Under the pieces are notes generated by a model. It saw nothing but the letters and a program-made list of their open reading frames with translations, did not search any database and had not been told where the DNA came from. Both the position numbers and the translations under genes were made by a program. A stretch of DNA of 36,519 nucleotides from a virus, in the IMG/VR virus record IMGVR_UViG_3300037849_000043, positions 1 to 36,519 of that record; one strand, written 5' to 3'. This document shows, piece by piece, positions 36,459-36,519 of the stretch (position 1 is the stretch's first letter; every line of letters begins with the position of its first letter).

Positions 36459-36519
36459 TGCGGAAACTTCTCCTTCTCGCGTTTCTCTGCGCGTCTGTTG
36501 CGGGCGCGCAGACGTGCAA
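36458..36519 (+). CDS. 5' end of a signal-peptide gene, cut by the window edge
   Basis: The 20 residues visible (MRKLLLLAFLCASVAGAQTC) are a perfect Sec signal peptide: basic n-region, Leu-rich core, AGA cleavage motif. The ATG shares a base with the tail-spike stop (TGATG), so it belongs to the late operon. The mature protein is outside the window; a further tail protein is likely. Confidence 0.6.
   Translation, partial: MRKLLLLAFLCASVAGAQTC

Noticed and set aside
1-36519. Integrase, attachment site, holin, endolysin, tRNA
   Set aside because: None could be recognised in any frame; absence may only reflect the window limits.

Overview
The window is a piece of a tailed double-stranded DNA phage genome with short-tailed, P22-like (podovirus) morphogenesis genes. 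It could be a free virus or a prophage. I see no integrase, attachment site, tRNA, rRNA, CRISPR array or host housekeeping gene. Coding density is very high, base composition is moderately GC-rich, and Shine-Dalgarno (SD) sequences are strong GGAGG types. The host cannot be fixed from the sequence. A diderm soil or aquatic bacterium is likely, because the tail spike resembles exported beta-helix proteins and several tail proteins carry Sec-type signal peptides. Acidobacteriota is a guess only.

Layout: positions 1-12,845 are read leftward (minus strand) as one long series of about 45 mostly tiny genes, many joined by ATGA, GTGA or TGATG overlaps. This is the early/replication arm. From its promoter end it holds a DUF6874-like protein, a ribbon-helix-helix (RHH) protein, a cluster of minute single-span membrane proteins, small CxxC zinc-binding proteins, a VSR-like nuclease, a recombination pair (Erf-type annealing protein plus YqaJ/lambda-Exo-type exonuclease), a J-domain protein, an HNH nuclease, a winged-helix replication initiator, a helicase-loader-like protein, and, at the far end, a candidate Tad2-like (anti-Thoeris) protein and the first codons of an ASCH-like gene.

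Positions 12,846-13,673 form the divergent control region: a TTGACA promoter facing left, a small RHH repressor gene behind a palindrome, and a second TTGACA promoter whose -10 lies inside a 9-bp inverted repeat. Positions 13,674-36,519 are the rightward late arm: small and large terminase, a run of small virion or accessory genes, P22-type portal, scaffold, coat (followed by a terminator), gp4-like tail factor with an extra N-terminal repeat domain, gp10-like stabilisation protein, signal-peptide tail proteins, a GNAT/T7-gp13-like protein, a cupin-like protein, three ejection-type proteins, a 1,420-residue beta-helix tail spike with a signal peptide, and the start of one more signal-peptide gene cut by the window edge. 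One gene (23,805-24,005) runs against the late operon.

Most notable: at least three, probably four, late tail genes encode Sec signal peptides and cysteine-rich bodies although neighbouring virion proteins have neither; a 38-bp gene-junction cassette is repeated exactly; the replication initiator contains a 7-bp tandem repeat that could shift frame; and a gp4-family tail factor carries three extra surface-type repeats. No holin, endolysin or spanin could be recognised; they may be among the tiny membrane proteins or outside the window.
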